Notes under the pieces: model-generated | What the model was told of the DNA's origin: nothing | The model's input: the letters and a program-made list of their open reading frames with translations, nothing else | Databases searched by the model: none | From: JABMOV01 sp964654545 | GTDB lineage: Bacteria > Fidelibacterota > Marinisomatia > Marinisomatales > JABMOV01 | Length of the DNA stretch: 64,000 nt | Direction: 5' to 3' | Assembly (NCBI GenBank): GCA_964654545.1 | Contig: CAZZIU010000011.1 | Span: 1 to 64,000 of the forward strand | Part shown: positions 1 to 7,137 of the stretch, piece by piece | Layout: every line of letters starts with the position of its first letter | Numbering within the stretch: the stretch's first letter is position 1 | Position numbers and translations under genes: made by a program

Positions 1-137
1 GTGTCAGGTGCTTTTACAACCCCCTCCATCGCTCCTTGCTGATCCTTGTGAGCAGGATCTCTGTTGCTGTCAGCGGCCAGGGTGATACCCGACCAAAGAA
101 ACGCCATTGATAATACAACAATAACTGTGCGCTTCAT
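1..137 (-). CDS. Exported protein of unknown function, N-terminal part only
   Basis: The ATG at 137 on the minus strand opens a frame that runs off the left edge after 45 codons. A good ribosome binding site (AGGAGG) lies just upstream, at about 143-148. The first 21 or so residues form a typical cleavable signal peptide: Met-Lys-Arg, a hydrophobic core, and an Ala-Ala-Asp cleavage region. A polar stretch follows. The protein is therefore exported to the periplasm or beyond. Too little is visible to name a family. It is too short to be found by length-filtered gene calling but has its own convincing promoter. Confidence 0.7.
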   Translation of the reverse strand, partial: MKRTVIVVLSMAFLWSGITLAADSNRDPAHKDQQGAMEGVVKAPD

Positions 138-220
138 ATAGGCCTCCTATTTAATTACAATATTTGTACGTATGAAAACTTCCGTGATTATCTTGCTGTC
201 ATACTGTGAAAAGTGCGGTC

Positions 221-250
221 AATATACCTTTTTGTATTCAGTTTAGTCAA
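221..250 (-). promoter_or_regulatory. Sigma70-type promoter for the exported protein at the left edge
   Basis: On the minus strand the sequence reads TTGACT (245-250), an 18-base spacer, then TATATT (221-226). Transcription would start near 214 and give a leader of about 75 bases ahead of the ATG at 137. Both hexamers are close to consensus. The dnaA gene ends at 304, so this is the first promoter downstream of dnaA. Confidence 0.55.
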
Positions 251-303
251 GGGATTAATAAACCTTGTTAACCGATATCACATATTTGTTTCTAACGTCT
301 TCG

Positions 304-1662
304 TCAAGCCGTGGAAACCAAAAGTTGCTGCTTGAGCAAATCGACTGTCTTTCCGGCCCGTTCGTCAGATTGTGTACGCCTGTTTACCGATTTACAAGCA
401 TGCAGAACGGTTGAATGATCACGACCACCAAAATGCAACCCAATATTCATGAGCGGCGTTTTGAGGATTTCCCTCGCTAAATACATGGCGATATGGCGCG
501 CTTCTGCAATTTCCTGTTTGCGGCTTGTTCCCAGTATATCTTTTGTATCAATTTTTGTTACTTCCGACACACGCTTAACAATATCCTCGATGGACAATTC
601 GGCAACCAGCCGACGGCCAAGTCTTTCCTGAACAACTTTTTTTACCAGCTGTTGATCAATTTCACGATTGGATAATGAGCTGTAAGCCAGTAAGCGGATA
701 ATCGTGCTTTCCAGGTCACGAATACTGGTCTTTATGTGGGTTGCGATAAACTCCACCAGATTGTACGGTAGCTCCAGGCCGTTTTCTTCTGTTTTTTCCA
801 TTAAAATGGCAACCCGGGTTTCGAAAGGGGGCGGTTGTACATCAACGGACAAGCCGGATTCAAAGCGTGACAGCAGGCGATCCATCAGGCCCTCAAGCTC
901 TCCAGGATAACGGTCTGCGGTTAAGACGATCTGTTTTCCGCTTTGGTACAAATCGTTGAAGGTGTGAAAAAATTGCTCCTGCGTTTGTTCTTTTCCCTGA
1001 AAAAACTGAATATCGTCAATAAGTAAAACATCTGCCTGTCGGTAGGATTTGGCAAACTCAACGGTTTTGTTTTTTCTTATGCTGGAAATGAAATCCCGCG
1101 TAAATGTTTCGCTGGCAGCCAATACAATTCTGGCGGCTGGATTTTCGTCCTTCAGTTTGTTGCCAATGGCGTGCAACAGGTGGGTTTTCCCCAATCCAAC
1201 GCCGCCATACACTACAAGTGGATTAAATTTTTCATGTCCCAGGTTTTCGGCAACGGTAATAGCGGCTGCTTTGGCAAATTGATTGTTTTTTCCTTCGATA
1301 TAATTGGCAAAAGTATATTTTTTGTTTAGCTGCGATTTTTCGCTGCGCTGTGTCGGTTTTACTTGCGTTTCTTCGGACCAGGGTGCCGTGGGAATATCAG
1401 ATAGTGTTGATACTGTATATTTAATAGAAACATCCTGTTGAGTCTCTCCCTTTACAATTGCTTCCAGCGTAGATTGGTAATGACTTTTAAGCCATTCAAA
1501 AAAGAATTGGTTTGGAACTTCCAAAACCAGTTCACCGCCAGAAAAAGCAATTGCATTTACGGGCTCAAACCAGGTATTGAAAGCGTGATCCGGAAGCGTA
1601 TTTTTTAGTTTATTTTTGGTCTTAGACCATAAAACATCGTACGTCAACAATGAGTTATCCAC
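304..1662 (-). CDS. dnaA: Chromosomal replication initiator protein DnaA
   Basis: DnaA is the AAA+ ATPase that binds DnaA boxes and melts oriC. The 452-residue product has a normal length for the family. The N-terminal domain I starts with the family-like stretch around LPDHAFNTWFEP. The AAA+ core carries Walker A GGVGLGKTHLL (about residues 154-164) and Walker B LLIDDIQFF (about 214-222). The C-terminal helix-turn-helix has the DnaA signature region GGRDHSTVLHACKS (about 414-427). The start is taken as GTG at 1662, because no in-frame ATG fits the domain I boundary. A perfect DnaA box spans this start codon, which suggests autoregulation. A TTGACA hexamer at 1748-1753 (minus strand) is a possible -35 element, but its -10 partner is poor. 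The gene is divergent from rpmH. Confidence 0.97.
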   Translation of the reverse strand: MDNSLLTYDVLWSKTKNKLKNTLPDHAFNTWFEPVNAIAFSGGELVLEVPNQFFFEWLKSHYQSTLEAIVKGETQQDVSIKYTVSTLSDIPTAPWSEETQVKPTQRSEKSQLNKKYTFANYIEGKNNQFAKAAAITVAENLGHEKFNPLVVYGGVGLGKTHLLHAIGNKLKDENPAARIVLAASETFTRDFISSIRKNKTVEFAKSYRQADVLLIDDIQFFQGKEQTQEQFFHTFNDLYQSGKQIVLTADRYPGELEGLMDRLLSRFESGLSVDVQPPPFETRVAILMEKTEENGLELPYNLVEFIATHIKTSIRDLESTIIRLLAYSSLSNREIDQQLVKKVVQERLGRRLVAELSIEDIVKRVSEVTKIDTKDILGTSRKQEIAEARHIAMYLAREILKTPLMNIGLHFGGRDHSTVLHACKSVNRRTQSDERAGKTVDLLKQQLLVSTA

Positions 1663-1674
1663 AAGTTGTCCACA
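1655..1674. promoter_or_regulatory. Two DnaA boxes over the dnaA start
   Basis: TTATCCACA at 1655-1663 matches the DnaA box consensus TTATNCACA perfectly and overlaps the GTG start codon of dnaA. TTGTCCACA at 1666-1674 differs at one position. The two boxes are in the same orientation, 11 bases apart. Their position suggests DnaA represses its own expression. They could also contribute to a bipartite origin together with the AT-rich gap at 12.4 kb. Confidence 0.7.
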
Positions 1675-1830
1675 TTTTCCTTTCTGTTTAATTTAGGCTT
1701 GTTTTTTAACTGCGCGCCATCCCTTTTACGCGGTTTTTTATTTATTGTGTCAATCTGGGTTGTCGTGCAACAATTTCTTTGGACTTCTTCGTGGGTGGTG
1801 TTAGTTTTCCGGGCTAAATTTGGAGTGATT

Positions 1831-1965
1831 ATGAAACGTACGTTTCAACCCAGCAATAGAAAAAGAAAAAACAAGCACGGCTTTCGTTCGCGGATGGCCT
1901 CCGTTGGTGGTCGGCGAGTATTGGCTCGTCGTCGGAAAAAAGGGCGCAAGGTCTTATCAGCATAA
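1831..1965 (+). CDS. rpmH: 50S ribosomal protein L34
   Basis: The 44-residue product starts MKRTFQPSNRKRK and continues with the characteristic basic L34 sequence (GFRSRMAS, GRRVLARRRKKGR), a full-length match to the family. The start is the ATG at 1831, preceded by TGGAGTG. A longer open frame beginning upstream is not credible, because L34 always begins at this Met. As in most bacteria the gene lies next to dnaA and is transcribed away from it. The gene that normally follows, rnpA, is absent: yidD begins 26 bases after the rpmH stop. Confidence 0.97.
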   Translation: MKRTFQPSNRKRKNKHGFRSRMASVGGRRVLARRRKKGRKVLSA

Positions 1966-1990
1966 CGACGTGGGTTCTCCATGGCGTTTC

Positions 1991-2221
1991 TTGAGTGTTT
2001 TTGACGCGTTATTACGGAAAATCGTAATAGCGCTTATTCTTATATATAAAAAACTACTGTCACCGCTATTTGGTTCTAATTGCCGTTTTCACCCCACCTG
2101 CTCCAGTTATGCGCTTGAAGCTTTTCGTTCAAAACCCTTTTTTAATGCTTTTTATCTAACCGCTATTCGAATAGCAAAATGCCACCCCTACCATGAGGGA
2201 GGCTATGATCCGGTGCCTTAA
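1991..2221 (+). CDS. yidD: Membrane protein insertion efficiency factor YidD
   Basis: YidD is a small membrane-associated protein that assists YidC/Sec insertion of inner-membrane proteins. The core IYKKLLSPLFGSNCRFHPTC followed by SSYALEAF, and the end CHPYHEGGYDPVP, are diagnostic. No ATG is available between the rpmH stop and the conserved core. The best start is TTG at 1991, giving 76 residues, the usual YidD size. A longer frame opening inside rpmH is unlikely. The stop codon overlaps the yidC ATG by one base (TAATG), so the two are translationally coupled. Confidence 0.93.
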   Translation: MSVFDALLRKIVIALILIYKKLLSPLFGSNCRFHPTCSSYALEAFRSKPFFNAFYLTAIRIAKCHPYHEGGYDPVP

Positions 2222-3912
2222 TGGATAGAAACACAGTTTTGGGGATGGTATTAATTGCCATCATCATCATATTAACACCCTTTTACATGGAAATGGTTGC
2301 TCCCATTCCCGAACCTCAGGAAACACAAGATGCTGTCGCGCCTGCCAAAGATGTCGGCGTACAGCCTCAGTCCGACATGGTTCACGAAGAGAGCCGGTTG
2401 CCTTACGATTCACCTCCAGATAACAATAGTAGTTCTATTATCGACGGGGAAGAGCAGCTTGTAGAGGTAGCAAATCCGTTTTACGATGCTGTTATAAGCA
2501 ATAAGCATGGTGGTTCCATTGTTTCATACAAGCTTAAAAATTATACTTCCTTCGATAGTTCTGCTGTGAATCTTATTGACCAAAACAACCAGAATAATCT
2601 GGTGGTTAGCGGGACCACCATTGATGGCGATCCGTTCGTCCTTGACCATCGCTGGGCTTCCGTTAACAAAAAAGCATCGTACTCTGTGGAGCGCAATGAT
2701 GTGACGCTGGAATACACCGCCCCTTTTCTGGGCTCAACAGTGGTAAAAAGGCTGGTTTTTCATACAGATTCCTATCAAATTGATGTTTCGGTTGATTTTC
2801 GTGGGGCAGCGGATAAAATCGCTCAGGGATTTTATCAGATCGGCTGGAACGGCGGGTTGCCGATTACAGAGAAAAACGAGAAGGATGATATTTTCTATTT
2901 TAAGGGGTATGCCTTTCAGGGCGATGATTTAAATGATCCAAAGCTGGATAAGGACGAGAATAAAATTGAAGAGTACCGTGGCCAAACCGAATGGGTTGCT
3001 GTTCGAGATAAATATTTTGTAGCAGCTATAATACCTGGTTCCCCTGGCGTTGGTGCCAGTATTGGCGGATACTATGAAGATAAAAAGCCAATTTATTCCG
3101 TGTCCCTGTACCAACCTGTTTCCGACAAGAATCCTCTCTCGCTTTACCTCGGCCCACTAGAATACAAACGCATCAAGGCGCTCAATGTACAACTTGATCG
3201 TGTTATGACCATGGGTTGGTCGTTTATACGGCCCATTAGCCGGGGTGTTCTGCTGTTGTTGACGGCTCTTCATAAATACATACCAAATTATGGTTTTATC
3301 CTGATTCTTTTTTCCGTTCTTGTCAAGGTGGTGGTATATCCTCTGACAAAGAAAAGCTATCAGTCCACTCGAAAAATGCAACAGATTCAACCACAGATTA
3401 CCGCTCTTCGCGAAAAACATAAAAACGACCCGCAGAAGCTGAACAAAGCAACGATGGAATTGTACAAAGAATCTGGTGTGAACCCTATGGGCGGTTGCTT
3501 GCCATTGCTTTTGCAGATGCCGCTTTTGTTTGCTTTGTTTCAGGTATTTAGATCCACAATTGAGTTTAGGGGTGCTCCATTTATTTTATGGATTCAAGAT
3601 TTATCCGCCCCGGACACTTTGTTTGAGATCGGCGGTTTTCCGATCAATGTTTTACCGCTTCTAATGACGGTTACAATGATCCTGCAACAGACCATGATGC
3701 CTTCACAGCCGGGACAACAGAAATCGATGATGTACGCAATGAATGTGATGTTTTTGTTTATTTTCTATCGTTTCCCTTCCGGGTTAAACCTTTATTATAC
3801 GCTGTTCAACCTGTTAACTATTTTGCAGCAAAAATATCTCACGCCCCAATCAGCAGCCGTACCGGTTGCTTCCTCAGCCCGCTCTGCCACATTAGCACGT
3901 AAGAAAAAATGA
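2221..3912 (+). CDS. yidC: Membrane protein insertase YidC
   Basis: YidC inserts and folds inner-membrane proteins, alone or with SecYEG. The 563-residue length fits the Gram-negative type: an N-terminal membrane anchor (about residues 6-24), a large periplasmic beta-domain (about 80-320), and the conserved 60KD_IMP membrane core from about residue 335. The core includes NYGFILILFSVLVKVVVYPL, the cytoplasmic hairpin rich in Lys/Gln, and NPMGGCLPLLLQMPLLFALF. The C-terminus is basic (LARKKK), as expected for ribosome contact. The stop overlaps the mnmE start by four bases. Confidence 0.97.
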   Translation: MDRNTVLGMVLIAIIIILTPFYMEMVAPIPEPQETQDAVAPAKDVGVQPQSDMVHEESRLPYDSPPDNNSSSIIDGEEQLVEVANPFYDAVISNKHGGSIVSYKLKNYTSFDSSAVNLIDQNNQNNLVVSGTTIDGDPFVLDHRWASVNKKASYSVERNDVTLEYTAPFLGSTVVKRLVFHTDSYQIDVSVDFRGAADKIAQGFYQIGWNGGLPITEKNEKDDIFYFKGYAFQGDDLNDPKLDKDENKIEEYRGQTEWVAVRDKYFVAAIIPGSPGVGASIGGYYEDKKPIYSVSLYQPVSDKNPLSLYLGPLEYKRIKALNVQLDRVMTMGWSFIRPISRGVLLLLTALHKYIPNYGFILILFSVLVKVVVYPLTKKSYQSTRKMQQIQPQITALREKHKNDPQKLNKATMELYKESGVNPMGGCLPLLLQMPLLFALFQVFRSTIEFRGAPFILWIQDLSAPDTLFEIGGFPINVLPLLMTVTMILQQTMMPSQPGQQKSMMYAMNVMFLFIFYRFPSGLNLYYTLFNLLTILQQKYLTPQSAAVPVASSARSATLARKKK

Positions 3913-5249
3913 ACACTGCCACGACCATCGTGGCTCCCGCTACCCCGCATGGAATTGGCGGCATTGCTGTAATTCGTATTAGTGGTCCACAGTCCCGCAA
4001 TATAGCGCTAAAACTTTGCGGAAAAACCCTTATGAATAGAGTTGCAACTCATATAATAATCAATGACTTAAGAGGCGCTCCGATTGACCGGGGAGTGGCT
4101 ACTTTTTTTTCTAACCCGGCTTCCTATACCGGAGAAGATGTGTTAGAGGTTTCTTGTCATGGCAATCCTGTGTTGGTGCAGAAAGTTGTTTCTGCCTGTA
4201 TCGCCGCTGGCGCCGTCTTGGCTGAGCCGGGAGAATTCACGCGTCGGGCATTTATTCATGGTAAAATGGATCTTATTCAGGCAGAAAGTGTGGGTGCGCT
4301 AATCCAGTCTCAATCTGAAGAAAGTGCCAAACTAAACCTGTCCCTTTTGGATGGCGTTTTATCCAATAAATTTATATCTATCCGCAACACGCTGATTGAG
4401 CAACTTTCCCGTGTTGAGTTTGAACTTGATATCTCAGAAGAAGATTTACAGCCTGAGCTATTGCGATGGCTTCGCAAGTCCGTCGAAGCCACCACGAACG
4501 CTCTCAATGAGCTTCTCGGTTCATACGCTCGAGGGCGTTTATTGACCCAGGGCGCACAGGTCGTGTTGGTGGGCAAACCAAACGTGGGTAAATCCACTTT
4601 GCTTAATCGGTTGGTGGGGTTTGATCGTGCTATTACCAGTCCCGATCCGGGTACCACACGCGATGCCATTGATGTTTCGGTTGTGCTTGATGGCGTAACC
4701 ATTCGATTTGTTGATACTGCCGGGTTGCGGCCCAGCGCGTCTGACGTTGAAAAGGAGGGCATAAGCAGATCCTACAATTATGCTGAAAAATCCGATTGCG
4801 TTGTCCTGGTTGTTGATTCTGTAAATGACCATGAGCCAAACGGGGGGTACTGGTTGCCTTCCGCGTCGTTCACTATTTTTAATAAAACGGATTTATTGAG
4901 CCCCGAAAACATTAAAACACTTCGCAAGGCGAACCCTGACTGGATTTTTATTTCTGCCTTGAACGGCAATGGAATCGAAGACCTGCAAAATAAAATTAAA
5001 GACTTTCTTGGTGTAAACAGGTCGTTAGCGGATACCGTGGCGCTTACCACTGCGCGTCAAACCGCATCTGTAAAAAAAGCTCTGCTTGCGTTGCGGGCCG
5101 CACGGTCTCTTCTTGGTGACGCGCCTCAGTATGAGCTGGTGGCCCAGGAGATTCGCGAAAGCATTGACGCTTTAGATAAAATTCTTGGAAAAACAACCCC
5201 GGACGACATCCTGAATAATATTTTTGGTTCGTTCTGTGTGGGGAAATAG
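3909..5249 (+). CDS. mnmE: tRNA modification GTPase MnmE
   Basis: MnmE works with MnmG to install the 5-(carboxymethyl)aminomethyl group on the wobble uridine of certain tRNAs. Features visible in the 446 residues: an N-terminal formyl-THF-binding domain (TIVAPATPHGIGGIAVIRISG, then YTGEDVLEVSCHG), a central helical domain, and a G domain with P-loop GKPNVGKSTLLN (about 222-233), DPGTTRD, DTAGLR and NKTD. The C-terminus is FCVGK, the family's FCIGK motif with the catalytic Cys. The ATG lies in an ATGA overlap with yidC. The partner mnmG follows directly. Confidence 0.97.
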   Translation: MNTATTIVAPATPHGIGGIAVIRISGPQSRNIALKLCGKTLMNRVATHIIINDLRGAPIDRGVATFFSNPASYTGEDVLEVSCHGNPVLVQKVVSACIAAGAVLAEPGEFTRRAFIHGKMDLIQAESVGALIQSQSEESAKLNLSLLDGVLSNKFISIRNTLIEQLSRVEFELDISEEDLQPELLRWLRKSVEATTNALNELLGSYARGRLLTQGAQVVLVGKPNVGKSTLLNRLVGFDRAITSPDPGTTRDAIDVSVVLDGVTIRFVDTAGLRPSASDVEKEGISRSYNYAEKSDCVVLVVDSVNDHEPNGGYWLPSASFTIFNKTDLLSPENIKTLRKANPDWIFISALNGNGIEDLQNKIKDFLGVNRSLADTVALTTARQTASVKKALLALRAARSLLGDAPQYELVAQEIRESIDALDKILGKTTPDDILNNIFGSFCVGK

Positions 5250-5264
5250 GTTTCACGTGAAACA
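5249..5264. promoter_or_regulatory. parS centromere site 1 (ParB binding site)
   Basis: The sequence GGTTTCACGTGAAACA matches 15 of 16 bases of the bacterial parS consensus TGTTTCACGTGAAACA. The GTG in its centre is also the probable start codon of mnmG. parS is bound by ParB, which clamps around DNA and recruits SMC and ParA for chromosome segregation. It is usually found near oriC, often in the gidA/gidB area, which fits here. No parA or parB gene is visible in the window. Confidence 0.88.
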
Positions 5265-7137
5265 TTCCAATTATGACGTTATAGTGGTTGGGGGTGGTCA
5301 TGCCGGTGTGGAGGCTGTGTATGCCGCAGACCGGCTCGGCGTTCGCGTTGGCCTCGTTACCCTCGATAAATTGGCCATTGCTCGCATGTCCTGTAATCCT
5401 GCCATCGGGGGACAGGCAAAGGGCCAAATCGTTCGTGAAATGGATGTGCTTGGCGGCTTAATGCCGAGGGTTGCTGATATGGCGGGGATTCAATTTAAAA
5501 TGCTGAACCAGTCGAAAGGTCGTTCGGTGTGGTCTCCGCGGGCTCAGGTCGATAAGCGACAATATGAGCGTCTGGTTCAGTCAACGATTTCTAATCTTAA
5601 AAACACTGATATCATCATTGGTGAATGTGTCGATGTTGTTGATGAAAAAGACCGCGTGTCCGGCGTTGTTTTGCGTGGTGGTGACCGCATACGCTCCACC
5701 AGCGTGGTGCTGACTTGCGGTACCTTTTTAAATGGTCTTATTCATATCGGAAACCGAAAAATTCATGCTGGAAGGATGGGGGAGTCAGGGGCAGTCGGTA
5801 TAACTGAGGCTTTGGTCTCCCGCGGGTTGTCCGCGGGCCGTCTAAAAACGGGAACACCACCTCGCTTGATCCGGGACTCTGTGGACTGGGACAGTACTCG
5901 GGTTGTTTTTGGCGATGAAAAACCTGTTCCTTTTTCCTATCAAACCAAAAATTTTAACCCACCAAACGTTGCTTGTCATCAGGTTAAAACGAATGATGAT
6001 TGTCATGAAATCATTCAATCCAATCTCCATTCGTCTCCCATGTTCTCTGGAGATGTATTTGGGGCTGGTCCTCGGTATTGTCCTTCCATCGAAGACAAGA
6101 TTCATCGTTTTAGTCACCACTCGTCACATACGCTCTTTCTGGAACCAGAATGGAATCAATCGGATCAAATATATGTAAACGGGTTTTCAACCAGCCTCCC
6201 CGAAGAAGTCCAATTGACCGCCTTGCGAAAAATTTCCGGGTTGGAACGTGTTGAATTTTTTCGGCCCGGCTATGCAATCGAATACGACTATTTTCCCCCT
6301 TCCCAGCAGAAGGCTACACTGGAGTCAAAGTTTTTGCCGGGGTTGTTCTTTGCGGGACAAATAAATGGTACATCCGGGTATGAGGAGGCCGCGGTGCAGG
6401 GGCTGCTGGCCGGGGTCAACGCCGCGTCCAAAACGCTTGGGCAATATCCCCTGGTATTAACACGCGATAATTCCTATTCTGGTGTTCTGGTAGATGATCT
6501 GATCACAAAAGACACACATGAGCCCTATCGCATGTTTACTTCAAGAGCAGAATACCGTTTGCTGTTGAGGTATTCGAATGCGGACAGCCGCCTACTAGAA
6601 ACGTCAAGAAACGCAAATTTGATAGACGAGTCCACATACAATGATTTGCAAAAAAAACTGTCTTTTACCCGCGATCTTTCAACCGCCCTTGCTGAATCGG
6701 TAAACCCGGATGAAATCAATCCCAAATTGCTGCTGGTAGATAAGGCGCCAATAAAACAGCGCGTACCTGCCAATATATTATTGAAAAGACCTGAAATTTC
6801 TATTTATGATTTGCCTTCACGTCTCTTTGATTGTTCGTTCGCCGATGGCCTGGAGCCGTGGGCGGTTAATGAGGCTTTTTTAGAAGCTGAAACCCTGATT
6901 AAATATGATGGTTATATCCAACGGCAATTGCGTCAAATTGAACGGTTAAAGCATCAGGAGTCTTTTACTTTGCCTACAAATTTTAACTATGCAGACATTC
7001 CAAGTCTTTCGTTGGAAGGTAGAGAAAAACTAAGCGTAATTCGTCCGGAGACGCTTGGGCAAGCCATGCGCATTTCAGGTGTTACGCCTGCCGATATAGC
7101 CGTTTTATCGGTCTTGTTATCAAAAGGATCGTCATGA
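5257..7137 (+). CDS. mnmG: tRNA uridine 5-carboxymethylaminomethyl modification enzyme MnmG (GidA)
   Basis: MnmG is the FAD-dependent partner of MnmE in wobble-uridine modification. The N-terminal dinucleotide-binding motif is VVGGGHAGVEAVYAADRLG. Other family marks are CNPAIGGQAKG with the conserved Cys, GRMGESGAVG, RLKTGTPPR and the substrate-binding C-terminal domain with TSRAEYRLLLR. The start is taken as GTG at 5257: GGGGAAATAGG lies just upstream and the resulting 626 residues match the family. A TTG at 5224 would add 11 residues inside mnmE. The start codon sits inside a parS site. The stop overlaps the mfd start by four bases; rsmG (gidB), the frequent neighbour, is not here. Confidence 0.95.
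   Translation: MKHSNYDVIVVGGGHAGVEAVYAADRLGVRVGLVTLDKLAIARMSCNPAIGGQAKGQIVREMDVLGGLMPRVADMAGIQFKMLNQSKGRSVWSPRAQVDKRQYERLVQSTISNLKNTDIIIGECVDVVDEKDRVSGVVLRGGDRIRSTSVVLTCGTFLNGLIHIGNRKIHAGRMGESGAVGITEALVSRGLSAGRLKTGTPPRLIRDSVDWDSTRVVFGDEKPVPFSYQTKNFNPPNVACHQVKTNDDCHEIIQSNLHSSPMFSGDVFGAGPRYCPSIEDKIHRFSHHSSHTLFLEPEWNQSDQIYVNGFSTSLPEEVQLTALRKISGLERVEFFRPGYAIEYDYFPPSQQKATLESKFLPGLFFAGQINGTSGYEEAAVQGLLAGVNAASKTLGQYPLVLTRDNSYSGVLVDDLITKDTHEPYRMFTSRAEYRLLLRYSNADSRLLETSRNANLIDESTYNDLQKKLSFTRDLSTALAESVNPDEINPKLLLVDKAPIKQRVPANILLKRPEISIYDLPSRLFDCSFADGLEPWAVNEAFLEAETLIKYDGYIQRQLRQIERLKHQESFTLPTNFNYADIPSLSLEGREKLSVIRPETLGQAMRISGVTPADIAVLSVLLSKGSS

Noticed and set aside
1666..1830. Hydrophobic N-terminal extension of rpmH in frame
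   Set aside because: L34 always starts at the MKRT Met, a good RBS precedes 1831, and the extension overlaps the DnaA boxes and the divergent promoter region.
1904..1990. Longer yidD start inside rpmH
   Set aside because: It would overlap rpmH by 62 bases, and the extra residues do not resemble YidD or RnpA.
4310..4762. Long open frames opposite or inside mnmE, mfd, nifJ, gyrA and other genes
   Set aside because: All lie within strongly supported genes in other frames, with no RBS or recognisable domains.
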